From contig QYAI01000177.1 of NCBI GenBank assembly GCA_003988855.1, positions 1 to 46,293 of the forward strand: DNA of 46,293 nt, written 5' to 3'. How positions within the stretch are numbered: position 1 is the first letter of the stretch; every line of letters starts with the position of its first letter. The translations under genes and the position numbers were made by a program. The notes under the pieces were generated by a model that saw only the letters and a program-made list of their open reading frames with translations, was not told the origin of the DNA and ran no database searches. Positions 20,153-30,673 of the stretch are shown here, piece by piece. The stretch comes from Arachnopeziza araneosa (lineage: Eukaryota; Ascomycota; Leotiomycetes; Helotiales; Arachnopezizaceae).

Positions 20153-21378
20153 ATTCGATAGAATTGGGGAGGAATGGAGCGACATGATTTCGTGGCAGTT
20201 TCGATATGGAATTAGTTTTTTTTGTGACATGGCTCGTATCTCAATGCTTTTGTACATGGTTCATAATATCCAATTAAATGAGCTACTAGAAAATGACAAC
20301 AAAATTTCCAAGTGATGCGAGGTATCAAATTTTGACGCCGCCATGGCAATGGCTGAGGAAATAGTAGCAGCCTTGAAATCTGAAGTAAGTGTGAAGACTT
20401 CTTGGCTAGAACGGCGAGTAACCTAAACTGTCCCTAAAGCGTGCGTTCAGTATGTTATAAAGAGAATAAGTCAAACAACTTATTTCTTGACCACACTTTT
20501 ACTTACTGATTTGATTTGAATACCTCTGAAACCGTCACAGCGAAGTCCTCCCAGAGATGCTCACTCACATCACGAGTGACCTCGTTCGAAAACTCACAAC
20601 TTTAGAATTGCGGAAAGATGGAGCCACAACATCCATGAAATAGATTACCGCCGGAAGATCTGCAAGAGAGATGTCACCAGTTCACATTAATAAAACGAGC
20701 TTTCCTGGTGGTGTGGCCATACAGCTTCTTCCAACTCTTTGCTCGTCCCTTCTAGCCATTTAGAAGTGTTACCTTCGACACAAACCACCCACAATAACTG
20801 CCGAGCGAAGTCACACAGAAGTCATCATTGTGGCAAATAAATTGCAGATGAGTTTATTTGTTAGGTAGAATACCCCGAGCATCCTTCTTGAACCCATGAC
20901 TCAAGCCACAAAACTCGGGTTATGCCGTCGGAGGAGCAGGAACCCGGTCAGAGCGTGGATGGGAGCGTGGATGAGATGAGATGAAGATCTCATCATAGGG
21001 CATCTCGATTCATACTGGTCGTTCTTGGTTACCGTGGTCGTCTAATGCTTCGGCATATCAGTAACACTGACTTTTGCAGTTTTTTTTTTTTTTTTTGGAT
21101 CCAGAGAGCATATGTCGCAGATTTTTTGACGGAGGTACTTTAGAAATCTCTGTATTCTTATAGTATTCTTTACAAGAACTAGGAAAATCTCGAGAGTCTT
21201 TATAAAAGGCAGCTATGGTGACTAGATCGTAGATCGTAGCACTAAGATACTATTTGAGTGATGTTATGTTTGTTGTATAAACAATGTTTAACTAACTGAC
21301 TCAATTTTTGTGTCCCTCGAGTCTTCTTTGCGAAAAAGCCGCTCTGAATGACCAGACTACAAACTTCTCTCGCAGTGT
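20153..21378. other. Intergenic region, no supported gene
   Basis: This 1.2-kb stretch separates two convergent genes. It has a 17-base T run at 21080-21096 and an isolated TATAAAAG at 21201-21208 with no plus-strand gene after it. A possible tiny spliced frame starting at 20343 is too weak to annotate. Confidence 0.45.
21080..21096 (+). repeat. Poly-T tract
   Basis: Seventeen consecutive T residues in noncoding DNA. Confidence 0.9.
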
Positions 21379-22494
21379 TTACCTTGCACTGCCATCATCG
21401 TCATCATTTCCATCTCCTACATACCCATCCAAGCCGTTATCCCCCAAGAAATCATCCAGCAACCCTGCCACGTCTTCATTGTTCATATCTGCGAAAGCGA
21501 TATGTGTATTCCCCTTCATATCAGGATTGTCTTTTTGCTCGCCCAGCTTCAAAACCGTCGCATTTCCTCCATACTTATTAATCCACATCGCCGCCAGTCG
21601 TGACTGTTTCACATATGGCCAGCTCTCGTCTCGATGATCACCCCACACAAACTGAATCGCAGTGAGGTTAGCAAGTTTCTTGAAGCGCTCAAGAGGAACA
21701 ATAAAGGGGCCGAATCCAGGGCTTCTGCGAGTAGTGATATTGGCAACATCGGGAAAGACATATCCGATGGACTCGTAAGCCACGATGCCCTTGATGTTTG
21801 TGGTATTGCTCTTGGTAACAGTCATCTGTGCCCGGAGGCCACCGGCGGAATTCGTGAGGTACACAATGCTGTTGCCGAGTTTGCCGGAGTCGGCAGCGAC
21901 GGACATGGCGTCTGAGTGGCGCTGGACATCGACATCGGTATCAAACTCATCGTAGCGAGCACTGGTAGCTTGCTCCCAGGCGGCAGCGTCAGTGGTTGGG
22001 AATTGTACATCTGGCCACCATTTTGGGAAGTAAGGACCGAGGTTCCAGCTTCCAAAATTGCCTTGGTCGCGGTATCTGGGTGTGTAGGTCACCTTCTCGC
22101 AAGCCCAGTTTGCGCGGCCAACTCGTGGTCCATCCCAGAGCATCACCGGGTAGTTCCTACGTAGGAATTTGTCTTTGTAGCCTTCCCCGCCATCCCATCG
22201 ATTCTGGAAGACTTGAGTGCTGGAACTGTGCCACATGACGAGAGTAGTTGATCTTGGCGTCTGAGGAATAAAGTATTCCATGTATCCATGGTCACATGAG
22301 AGTGTTTGGCCGTATGGTCCTTGAAGTATTGTCCCTCCTATCTCGAAGCCCCCAGAGCGGTTGAGGATGATAGGTTGGTCGCTGTACTCATTTTGGGCCC
22401 TAGTATTGCTTGGCACTGCGGCAAGTACTAATGCCAGCCAAGATAGCTTCCTAAGCTCGAAATAAAATATACTAGAAAGCTGTTTGTTCGCCAT
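21379..22494 (-). CDS. Secreted alpha/beta hydrolase of bacterial-esterase type
   Basis: The frame encodes 371 residues without introns. An N-terminal hydrophobic stretch (about 16-33, LSWLALVLAAVPSNTRA) is a probable signal peptide. The catalytic Ser is Ser216 in the nucleophile elbow LTNSAGG, with Asn in place of the more common Gly or His before Ser. The His is most likely His331 in GNTHIAFADMNN and the acid Glu241 in VAYESIG. The layout (LVMWHSSS oxyanion region, GGEGYKDKFLRRNYPVMLWDGPRVGR, and the GNTH...N terminal box) matches a hydrolase family common in proteobacteria and also found in ascomycetes. The C-terminus is acidic (DGNDDDD). Substrate unknown; an ester or lactone is the natural guess for the fold. 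Confidence 0.8.
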   Translation of the reverse strand: MANKQLSSIFYFELRKLSWLALVLAAVPSNTRAQNEYSDQPIILNRSGGFEIGGTILQGPYGQTLSCDHGYMEYFIPQTPRSTTLVMWHSSSTQVFQNRWDGGEGYKDKFLRRNYPVMLWDGPRVGRANWACEKVTYTPRYRDQGNFGSWNLGPYFPKWWPDVQFPTTDAAAWEQATSARYDEFDTDVDVQRHSDAMSVAADSGKLGNSIVYLTNSAGGLRAQMTVTKSNTTNIKGIVAYESIGYVFPDVANITTRRSPGFGPFIVPLERFKKLANLTAIQFVWGDHRDESWPYVKQSRLAAMWINKYGGNATVLKLGEQKDNPDMKGNTHIAFADMNNEDVAGLLDDFLGDNGLDGYVGDGNDDDDGSAR

Positions 22495-23611
22495 CCCTTT
22501 GAATTGTATGCCATAGGGGAAATTCTTTTAGCTTTCTCCACATTGGGGCCTACTATTCTTAAGGGAAATCTTGCAAGAACCACGGATCTTTATGGCAGTG
22601 AAAAAGACCCACAAAGAAAATACCGAGGGACTTTTCAGACTTGCTTGCAGCCGCGGACAGAAGAGCAGCTAGCGCAGCTTTGATTCACAATGCTAATAGT
22701 ATCCTAGAGTTCCAGTTAAATGTACCTTAAAACGGAATCTCGATGCCGACTTATGCGTGGATGAGGCATTTCGCAATCATAACTTGCGTTGTTTTTACAG
22801 TTGGCGGGAATAAAATATGGAATACGGCTTTACGCGGCAGAATGTTAAGCTCAGTACTAGTATGGCTTCAATCTTTATTTCGAGACTTAGACTGTACCTA
22901 CCGTCTGCTCTTCCCAGATTCACCCCACAATTTTGAGGTGATAAACAATGTTCTGTGGCAATAGATGTGGCAATAGATGTGCGTAGATATTTTTCAGCAC
23001 GTCATCTCAAGAGAAAACGCGAAGTTTTTGCATGAAGAGTTCCAACCTGATGTACCCACTTCATTTGGATAATATTATGGTCCAAGTAACCTGTGATGAA
23101 AATTACCCATCCGTTCTAAAATAGAGGCCAGCATGCGAGAACGATTTTTTACACGCACAGCTGCCGAAATACTGTATCCGCGATATCCGTAAATGGTCAA
23201 AATCTGCCACTTGGATCGACATATCGCTACCGAACAGCAGTACCGGTAAATTCCCGCAAACATAGGGAGGTACCTTTCACGTCAGAATGCCCCATAGTAT
23301 TTATTATATGCACCCCGCATTTCCCCTCCCCGGAAAGCTTATTTCAGCCGCCAGAAGCGTCGCTAGGAAAATTAATGCAACTCCCGGCAGATCCTTGACG
23401 AGCTAACACGAGTTGAGATGCGGATCAATTAGGGCAAACAAATTAACATGCAGCCTCATTTCTTAGGTACTACCATGATTCCAACTTTTGGTGTACCGTT
23501 TGGCTAAAAAAGAATACACGAGAATATAAGAAACAGACGGTGACACTCTTGTTCGGGGTATCGGAGAAACTATATGCAACCTACAAAAATTAACTGATTG
23601 AATTCTTCGCC
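22495..23611. other. Divergent intergenic region, no gene seen
   Basis: About 1.1 kb of AT-rich DNA lies between the divergent hydrolase and binding-protein-like genes. A 12-bp direct duplication (TGTGGCAATAGA twice) occurs near 22955-22980. No other structure was recognised. Confidence 0.45.
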
Positions 23612-24568
23612 ATGAAGAAACCGCTCCAATTCCTCAGCCTAGGCTGCCTCTTATCCAATACTCCAGTTCTTGGCCTGAGAATAGCTACCTCACTCCAATG
23701 GATCGAGCACACTCCGCAGCCCTATGCAATCAAGAACTTTTACAAAGGCAGTGACACCGCCACCCTCGTCAGCGGCGGCGTGGCCAATCTCGCGGCGGAT
23801 TCATCCATCGATCTGGCCGCCAATGCCGAAACCCAAGGCCTCATCTCATACCCCTCGAACAAAAAAATCCGACTCATCTACGTGATCGTCGAAGCTGGCT
23901 ATCGCGTCGTAGCCAACAAAGCTTCCGGCTCTGGCATCAGCAAGCTCGCGGACCTGAAAGGGAAGAAAATCGGTACCATGCCCGGAACATCCGCAGCTTA
24001 CTTTATCAATAAGCTGCTGGGGAGTGTTGGGCTAGGTGCGAGCGATTATAGTATCGTGGCCGGGAATATATGTATGAAGGCTCCATGCGGTGCTGGCACT
24101 TTTCCTTCCATGATTACAGGAAAACAGGTTGATGCGTTCGGGATTTGGGAACCCGCAGTGCAACTCGGCGCCAATGCGTTGGCGACCAATGCCATCCTCT
24201 TCCAAAACACATCCATTTATCGCGAGGTGTACAGTCTGTACAGCACAACAGACAAGCTGGCTAATCCAACCACGAGGGCAAATATCATAGCGTACTTGAA
24301 AGCTTTGAATCAGACGCTGGATGTTTTCACGAATAAACCAGAGACTGTGTATGACTATGTTGCTTCCTCGGTTGGCATGGATGCAGCTGTTGTTCAGCAG
24401 GTCTGGCCGGTGCACAAATGGAGTGGGGATCTGCCGGCAGATTTGTTGGATTTCATAACCGTAGAGGATCAATATCTAGCGGCACAGAGTGGGCGTGCAA
24501 CTACTTCGAAGGCGGATCTTGCGAACTTCATCGATGCCACTGTGCTGGCGGATATGCTGAAAAGCTAA
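23612..24568 (+). CDS. Secreted SsuA/THI5-like periplasmic-binding-fold protein
   Basis: The frame encodes 318 residues with no intron. Residues 1-21 are a signal peptide (KKPLQFLSLGCLLSNTPVLG). The rest matches the NMT1/THI5-like or SsuA-type substrate-binding fold: an early segment with DLAANAETQGL, then ISKLADLKGKKIGTMPGTSAAYF, the usual interdomain loop of nitrate, sulfonate and thiamine-precursor binding proteins, then GKQVDAFGIWEPAV. Bacterial members hand ligands to ABC permeases; fungi lack such importers, so the role of a secreted copy is unclear. THI5-type enzymes that use their own His as substrate are cytosolic, which does not fit this leader. Ligand scavenging or signalling are possibilities. 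Family assignment is fairly sure, function is not. Confidence 0.8.
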   Translation: MKKPLQFLSLGCLLSNTPVLGLRIATSLQWIEHTPQPYAIKNFYKGSDTATLVSGGVANLAADSSIDLAANAETQGLISYPSNKKIRLIYVIVEAGYRVVANKASGSGISKLADLKGKKIGTMPGTSAAYFINKLLGSVGLGASDYSIVAGNICMKAPCGAGTFPSMITGKQVDAFGIWEPAVQLGANALATNAILFQNTSIYREVYSLYSTTDKLANPTTRANIIAYLKALNQTLDVFTNKPETVYDYVASSVGMDAAVVQQVWPVHKWSGDLPADLLDFITVEDQYLAAQSGRATTSKADLANFIDATVLADMLKS

Positions 24569-24933
24569 ACTGCTACATTGGTTATCAACATAAGTACATA
24601 CACGTCGAGCTTCTTTGAGTTGTCGACTTCCAATACTTGTCCTAGAAATTGTGCATCTTTTGTTCATGTGAGCCAATAAATGTAACAGGAACAATAGGAG
24701 CATACTAAGTTAGGCAAAAGCAATGGTTCAAAGAGCAGGTTCCCTAGTAGCCACCAAACCCATAGCCAGGTAATCTACCGGCATATAAAATGAAAGAAGC
24801 AGCGGACGAGATTCTTTTCTCAAATATATTGGGTACATTACATTATATCTACACCGAAGAAACGAATCATACGACTCGCCTCTTCGCGTACCTTCCTTTG
24901 ACCAATAATTTCCTGTGTATGAATCTTAGAGAC
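24569..24933. other. Convergent 3' flanks
   Basis: A 365-bp AT-rich spacer lies between two convergent genes. No gene or notable structure was seen. Confidence 0.5.
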
Positions 24934-26424
24934 TCAGCGGGCTGACCTCTTCCGAGAAGGGCCAAGATTGTCGCCTTTCCCATCAAAGGTTCGTTTCAGA
25001 GATGCAATCTTAGCTGCAGCTTCCTTGGCAAGCGGCTTCAAAGGCTTGATTTTTTTAACTGTCTCCAATATGTGCGCACCACGTTCCGTCTTGATCATAG
25101 GTGTAAGGTCTGGGTTTCCGGTCTTGTGGTCGCCGTCAGATTTCAAGTAGCGTTCTCTTGAAGCTTTTCTATGGCGTGAAGTTTATTAAATGGGTTTTAA
25201 GCAGGTAGGTGGTAAAATTCTTACGAAGAATATCCTTTTATAAGAGCTTCGAGTTCTCTCTGCTCTATATCTGTAAGATTTGCAGCAACAGCTCTTGCGT
25301 AGTTTTGTTTTTTCGCTAGATCCCTACAAATATACACATAGTCAGGAAAGCTCGAAAGCAATGTAGGGAAAGACTGACCAAGGAAGGCGTCTCCGTTTCT
25401 TTCCATTCCTGATCGTTCTAGTCATAAGTGAAGACGTTGAAGGAACGTTTACACTCTTTCGGGAAGGCATCGCATTACTGTGACCGTAACGCTGTCTGAA
25501 TGATTCTGGCGAGGAGAATGGCGGAGCTCTTCTGGATAGGCTGCTATCTTCGTGCAAGAATTGAGCTTTCATGTTTTCAAGCCTGATTTGCTTCTGACAT
25601 TCATCTTCGACCTCTGAATCCTCAGCTGATTTTGATTTCCTCTCTCGTTCTGCATCGAAACGACATGTCGATGCTTCTGCAGAACCCCAAAGAGTCTCTG
25701 CTTGAACAGCAGATGGGTTGGACGCATCACCAATTTTCTCCCTCTTAATTTGTCCCTGCTCGGAAAGGGTGTTTTGGAAAGAATGCGATGGTTCAGCAGG
25801 TTTCCACAGTTCCTCCGCTTTTATGACAGCATACTTTCCAAAAGGTGCAAGCGCATTTGCAGTCATGGTTTCGTCGTCCTTTTGCTCCATCTTGAGTTGT
25901 CCTCGAGCAGGCGAAGGCGGCCAATCTAGTGCTGGAAATCCGGGAAATCCTTTCAAGTTCTCCTGTTTTACAGCAGGTCCCTTCAAGGACACAAACGTAC
26001 TATGCGATGATTCTTCTTCTTCTTCTTCTTCTTCTTCTTCTTCATTCTTGATTCGCTGCCGATTCAAGTCTAAAGAAGGTTCTTTGCTAAGCCTTAAAGC
26101 TCCATTATCACCATCGACTTTCGAATCAAGAACAATCAGGCTCCCGAAAAACTGGCGAAGCTCGCGAACTTGGCATTTGTTCACGGGTATGATTCCTCCA
26201 TCGAGTATTATAATTCTTCGTCCAAAGTTCCTGCTACAAAAGGTCCGCAATTTTCCCACTGTACATTTCTATCGATGGTCAGCCTTTATTTGATCCGCAG
26301 AAAAAGCACCCACGCCTTTGACTTTCAGCCAGAAGAAATCTTCCCATGCGCATTCCCTATAACTCTTCTCATGATGGAGGATGGCGACGAAGAAATCATT
26401 GGGACCCTTAGGCCAATTCGGCAT
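24934..26424 (-). CDS. Orphan nuclear-type protein with six SUMO consensus sites
   Basis: Four exons fit in phase: 26314-26424, 25379-26268, 25225-25323 and 24934-25168, giving 444 residues. The first intron uses GTGGGT...GATAG (45 nt). The N-terminus (MPNWPKGPNDFFVAILHH...) is folded-looking; the rest is hydrophilic. An unbroken Glu run of about 11 (residues 113-123) comes from a GAA-type microsatellite. Six hydrophobic-Lys-x-Glu sites occur: IKNE (Lys111), VKQE (Lys138), LKME (Lys163), IKAE (Lys187), IKRE (Lys212) and IKTE (Lys393). Two of the stretches share a loose repeat (IKAEELWKPAEPS and VQAETLWGSAEAS). Basic clusters GKKRRRLPW (about 326-334) and SRKRSAR at the C-terminus could be nuclear localisation signals. 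I do not recognise a family. A chromatin or SUMO-dependent scaffold is an inference from the sites. Confidence 0.7.
26008..26043 (-). repeat. TTC/GAA microsatellite encoding poly-Glu
   Basis: About eleven or more TTC units on the plus strand encode the Glu run of the minus-strand gene. Length change here would alter the protein without breaking the frame. Confidence 0.85.
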
Positions 26425-27460
26425 GCGAACTGAAGCTTTCTCATGCAGGCTCCTAGAATCGTCAGCATGGTCCAGTTGTTACACTAGGGTGGGAGATCCG
26501 TACATGCGATAGTGCTCTCGTCGAACCTCCTCCATTGGCTAGCGCGTCGAGTGACTTGAGTAGATAAGGTACCATGGATTGAGATGGTCACTGCATCTCA
26601 GCACTTCCGGCATCTCAGCACTTCCGGCATCTCAGAGTCGGCATTGGCGACGCGTCTAGTTGACGCGAAGAAGGACCGTGCGCTCTGTTGTTTATTTAGT
26701 GTTCCCATGAGTTGATTTAGCGAGCGTGTTTTCCTCTCCGATTGCTTAAGAAGCATCACGAATGGTTGATTAGATGCATGAATAGAATTGTCTAGCTCTC
26801 AATTTGAGGTGAACTCTTTCCAATTGACCCAATTTCTTACTGGCTACCTTTTGAACCCCTAGGCGCTTCTGATGGGCTCGATCGAGTGTTCACCACAGGT
26901 AACCTAGCATGAGAAAGATGCGGGAACATACTGACTCAAGTTTGCAACCAAATCATTGATGGCCACGTCATGGTTAGGCAGCAGGTAGCGTTACCTATTG
27001 GCTCTCACGGTATACTCCAAAACACGTGTCACAAGTCAATCAAAGATATGAGAAGGATTCCCATGCTCGTCCGTAAGGGGTTCCCTACAGACAGTGGCAT
27101 TCATTTGGATGGCGAATAGTTTGGAGAAGCTTCCACGAGGCCTACCATGCGGCTCGCTCACCCGGCTTCAGTGATGTGGTATGATCCGCTCTTATTTCAT
27201 TGGCGAGAGCTGCCGTATTGCAGAGGTGGCCTTCTGCCTTTGTTAGTGCCGCTTTAACATTCGCTGCAAGGTTTCGGAACATGTAGGAAGCTGCATGATT
27301 GGCGAACCTCGCACAGGTATTGATTGAACTACGTGGGCATTTTTCTTGTTCTATGTACTCTGGAATAAGCAATAGTTCAACCCCAAGAACTAATTCTTCT
27401 CTTTTTTATGTTTTGCGCGCCTGTCTGCTCAATAGGAAGTTAGATATCAACCTCTTAAAG
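26425..27460. promoter_or_regulatory. Divergent promoter region with short tandem repeat
   Basis: This 1.0-kb region lies between the divergent SUMO-motif gene and the first GTPase gene. It contains a 17-bp tandem repeat at 26593-26635. Frames at 27142-27372 (minus) and 27299 onward (plus, merging with the GTPase frame) have no recognisable domain. Confidence 0.45.
26593..26635 (+). repeat. 17-bp tandem repeat, 2.5 copies
   Basis: GCATCTCAGCACTTCCG is repeated twice without change, followed by the first nine bases of a third copy. Confidence 0.9.
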
Positions 27461-28864
27461 ATGAAGACACCTGCTCAAAATCTTCTTTCAAACGATGAAG
27501 AAATTGTTGTGGCTGTGATGGGAGTCACTGGCGCTGGCAAGAGTACTTTCATCCAGTTGGTTACTGGAAATAGCGATGTACATGTTGGCCACACATTGGA
27601 ATCAGGTTAGTGGATGTGGGCCTCCTCTACATCTCCGCTTCGTCGTGTATCTGGTGGACAGTAACTTTTGAGAACAGCTACCTCGGAAGTCAAATGCTAT
27701 AAGTTTTCACATCGCGGGGTCAATTTCTCTCTCGTGGATACCCCTGGTTTTAATGACACCCATGTCACCGATGAAGAGATTACAGCTAAACTTCTTTCTT
27801 GGCTTGAATCATCTTTTCGGGAAGGCATAAAATTGAATAGTATTATTTATCTCCATAGGATTATAGACCCAAAGATTCAAGGCTCGGCATCTAGCAACAT
27901 GCGCATGTTTAAAAGGCTGTGTGGTATCCAGTGTTTTCCAAACATTGTCCTAGCAACCACTTTCTGGGAACAGGTCGATGAGGACATCGGTATTTTGAGA
28001 GAAAATAAGCTAAAGACTGGAGATGATTACTGGGGTCGCATGGTTGCTAAAGGCTCCATAGTGCGGAGGCTAGGGATGAACCGAGAAGATGGACTGAAAA
28101 TCCTAATGGAAATAGCCAATAACATGGGAAAGATAACGTTGCAAAGCCAAATAGAGATGTCGGAAGGTGCGTCTATCAAAGATACTTCAGCAGCTCAAGA
28201 ACTGGCAGAAGAGCTCGCAGAGCATCAACGGCAATTAGATGAGATGCTAGAACAGGAACGTAAAGAAAGAGAATGTGAGATGAAGAAGAAAGAGGCAGAG
28301 AGGATGGAGAAAGTTCGACGAGAGCGACGAAGAATTTCCAGGGCAAAAGAAGAATTTGAAAAACGGAAGGCTGAGGAGCAGCGACGCCTAGACGAGGAAC
28401 GGTTGCAACAAATTGCGAGAAAAGAAAGGGAGAGAGCAGAAATTCGAAGGCAAGCAGCGCTACTCAGGAAACAACAAGAAGAAGAAGCAGCGAGGTTGGA
28501 GAGTTTGAGGCGAGAAGCGCAGAAGAGGCGGGAGGAGCAGCTGCGGAGACTTAACGTGGAACGCCAGATCTACTACAGCAACTACACTTGTTTGCGAATT
28601 GGACGGACAGTTGATTCCATATGGTGCTCAAAATGCTTCAAGTCTGTCGAAAATAATTGGTATTATCGTAAGTTTCTGCAGAGTCCATGGGACCGAAGAG
28701 GTAGCTAATATCATCAATTTTCAGATTGTTGTCACTGCCTAACTGATGACTACGATCACTGCGAATCATGCGGTGCTTATTGCTCAGTCGGCGAGCATCC
28801 CAGAATGACATTCTTGAAGTTTACAAAACCGGCTCCCAATAATGATGATTGTGTAATACAGTAA
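27461..28864 (+). CDS. AIG1/GIMAP-like GTPase 1, zinc-binding tail, CaaX box
   Basis: Exons 27461-27605, 27678-28667 and 28725-28864 give 424 residues. The P-loop is GVTGAGKST (residues 21-29) and the G3 motif is DTPGFNDT (69-76). The usual G4 NKxD is replaced by WEQVDED after LATTF, so guanine specificity by that motif is doubtful. A long Glu/Arg/Lys-rich coiled coil (about residues 210-345) follows. The tail carries a Cys/His-rich module (WCSKCF...YYHCCHC...HCESCGAYC), which looks like a treble-clef or ZZ-type zinc site, and ends DDCVIQ, a possible CaaX prenylation box. The intron falls inside the codon just before TSEV, the same place as in the two neighbours. The family is septin/GIMAP-like membrane GTPases; function in fungi is not established. 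The start is chosen for its position just before the G1 region. Confidence 0.8.
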
Positions 28865-29098
28865 GGAAAGAGCACATTTTAGGTTCCATGGTCCAGCTGT
28901 ATGCCCGTGTTGGAGATGGTACTTACGGGAAACTTTTCATAGTTTGCATATTTCGTTAGGGAGATGGAATAGTATTTTTCATTGATAGAATAGAACTGAA
29001 TAGATTAGATTATTAATGAAACAGGGAATGTTTTTGTTCTAGATCAACGAAAAAAAGATAATGCTCAAAAATCCGGATTTACCTAGCAGCCTATGCAA

Positions 29099-30673
29099 TT
29101 ACCTCCTTCTTGAGCCCCGTCTATGACCACTGAATTCTCCATATCCTAACTCATCGTCACTACTATCTTCAACTGGCTGGAGGAAAAGCATCCGAAAGAA
29201 ATTTTCAACCTTGACTCCCATCCCTTTTTTATTCTTCTTCCGCTTGATATTTTGCAGTTCCGCCTGTTGGAGTTGGATTTTCTCAAGCAAGCCTTGCTCC
29301 ACTCGGGTTGCTTCCTGAGTGAATCTCTCAGCATCTTCTGCAGCTCTCACTCTCTGACTCTTCATGATCCGAGTGATTTGTTCTCGATGATCCCGTTGCT
29401 GTTGCTCCAAGGCATCCTGAAGAGACGTGACATTCTGCTCGATAAACCTGATTTCATCTGCTCTAGCTTGCTTCTCTTGCTCAAGTCCACGAACAAGGTC
29501 CAAATATTGTTGATCCTTCTCCTTTGTTAAACTTTGAAAGGTAGTTTTGAGCTGCACTTGCTCAGTTGCCGAGCTTTCTATCTTAGCTCTGTTGTGCTCC
29601 TGTTGCGCGGTTAATTCGGCGATCTGTTCCTTGTCTTTTTCAGCGATGGCCCCATCGAGGTCCCGCTGGCAGTCAGCAAGTTCCTTTTCTAGACGTGCAC
29701 GAGCTTCGAGAAGATCTTTCTGCAGGTAAAGTCCAGCACCGGTTTGATCGAGGGCCAGATTCTCGTCAACCATCTGTTTTTGGATATCGAGGATGACTGG
29801 AGAATTCTGATCAAGCAAGTATGACGCGATTTTCTTGGCTGACTCGGCACTTCCAGTGTGCTGAACAATATTGCTACCTCTATCATGAAGGTGCTTCCAG
29901 AATTTATCTTTGAGCTTCTGTTCTCGATCAAGGCCCTCCTGCTCACTTCCTCTATCTATTAACGGTCCCCACATTGTAGTGGCCAACACGAGCTGCTTGG
30001 TCGATCCATCGCCCCATAATTTTTCAAGCATCTGCAAGTTCTTGAAAGCAGAGCCTGTCATTCGAAGATCAATGATGCGGTGAAGATAGATAATGCCTGC
30101 TAATCGAACATTTCGGGCATAAATAGTGCTCAGAAGTAGGGCGATATCTTTCAAAATATCGATGTCTGATCTTGTTGTATCATCAAATCCAGGAGTATCA
30201 ATTAGATGAACAGTTTTTTCTTTATACTTGTAACTGTAAACTTCTGGCTCGCTTGTACCTGAGGGTAAGTAAACTGTCAGATCAGGCTCGGAAGGATTTG
30301 ACCAGAGAATGGTAGAAGAGAGTAGAAGTGACTGACATGAGGCGAGGTTGTGGCCTACTTCAACATTCTCCTCTGTCAAAAGTGAAATAAAACTGCTCTT
30401 TCCAGCACCTGTCATCCCCATGATTGCTATAACAATATCATCATCTCTTGGACAAACCGTCAGAGTCTATTATCATAACACATAGAATTTCACTAACCCT
30501 AAAGTTTCCCTTCCCTTTCCACGTTTGGCTGCGTAGGACTCATCTTCGGATTCCATGTCTTGAGGGTTTTGCCGTGTTTCTGAATCGTACAAATTAGGCC
30601 TCGTCGCAGCCGCCGTGTACGCTGGGGCCGGTTCTAAAACCCAACCATTGTCTTCAACATGCATAATGTTCAT
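29099..30673 (-). CDS. AIG1/GIMAP-like GTPase 2, coiled-coil tail, no CaaX
   Basis: Exons 30498-30673, 30337-30446 and 29099-30258 join in phase to 481 residues. The first exon is a disordered leader. P-loop GMTGAGKSS spans residues 69-77 and G3 DTPGFDDT 116-123. As in GTPase 1 the NKxD motif is degenerate (LATTMWGPLIDRG). A long coiled coil (about 250-430) ends in GHRRGSRRR with no terminal Cys, so unlike its neighbours it is not a prenylation candidate; the basic end might bind acidic lipid or RNA. The second intron interrupts the Cys codon before TSEP, matching GTPases 1 and 3. The first matches GTPase 3 in position and phase. It converges on GTPase 1 with a 234-bp gap and diverges from GTPase 3. 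Alternative 3' splicing could add another end, but none was convincing. Confidence 0.8.

Noticed and set aside
20343..20643. Possible tiny two-exon gene (MAMAEEIVAALKSE joined to MLTHITSDLVRKL)
   Set aside because: A good GTAAGT donor exists but the acceptor choice is arbitrary and the product of about 40 residues has no family.
21201..21208. TATAAAAG on the plus strand
   Set aside because: No plus-strand gene follows; it lies in the 3' flank of a minus-strand gene.
27142..27372. 76-codon minus-strand frame with Ala-rich helix
   Set aside because: No family, overlaps the GTPase 1 upstream region, and starts without a convincing ATG context.
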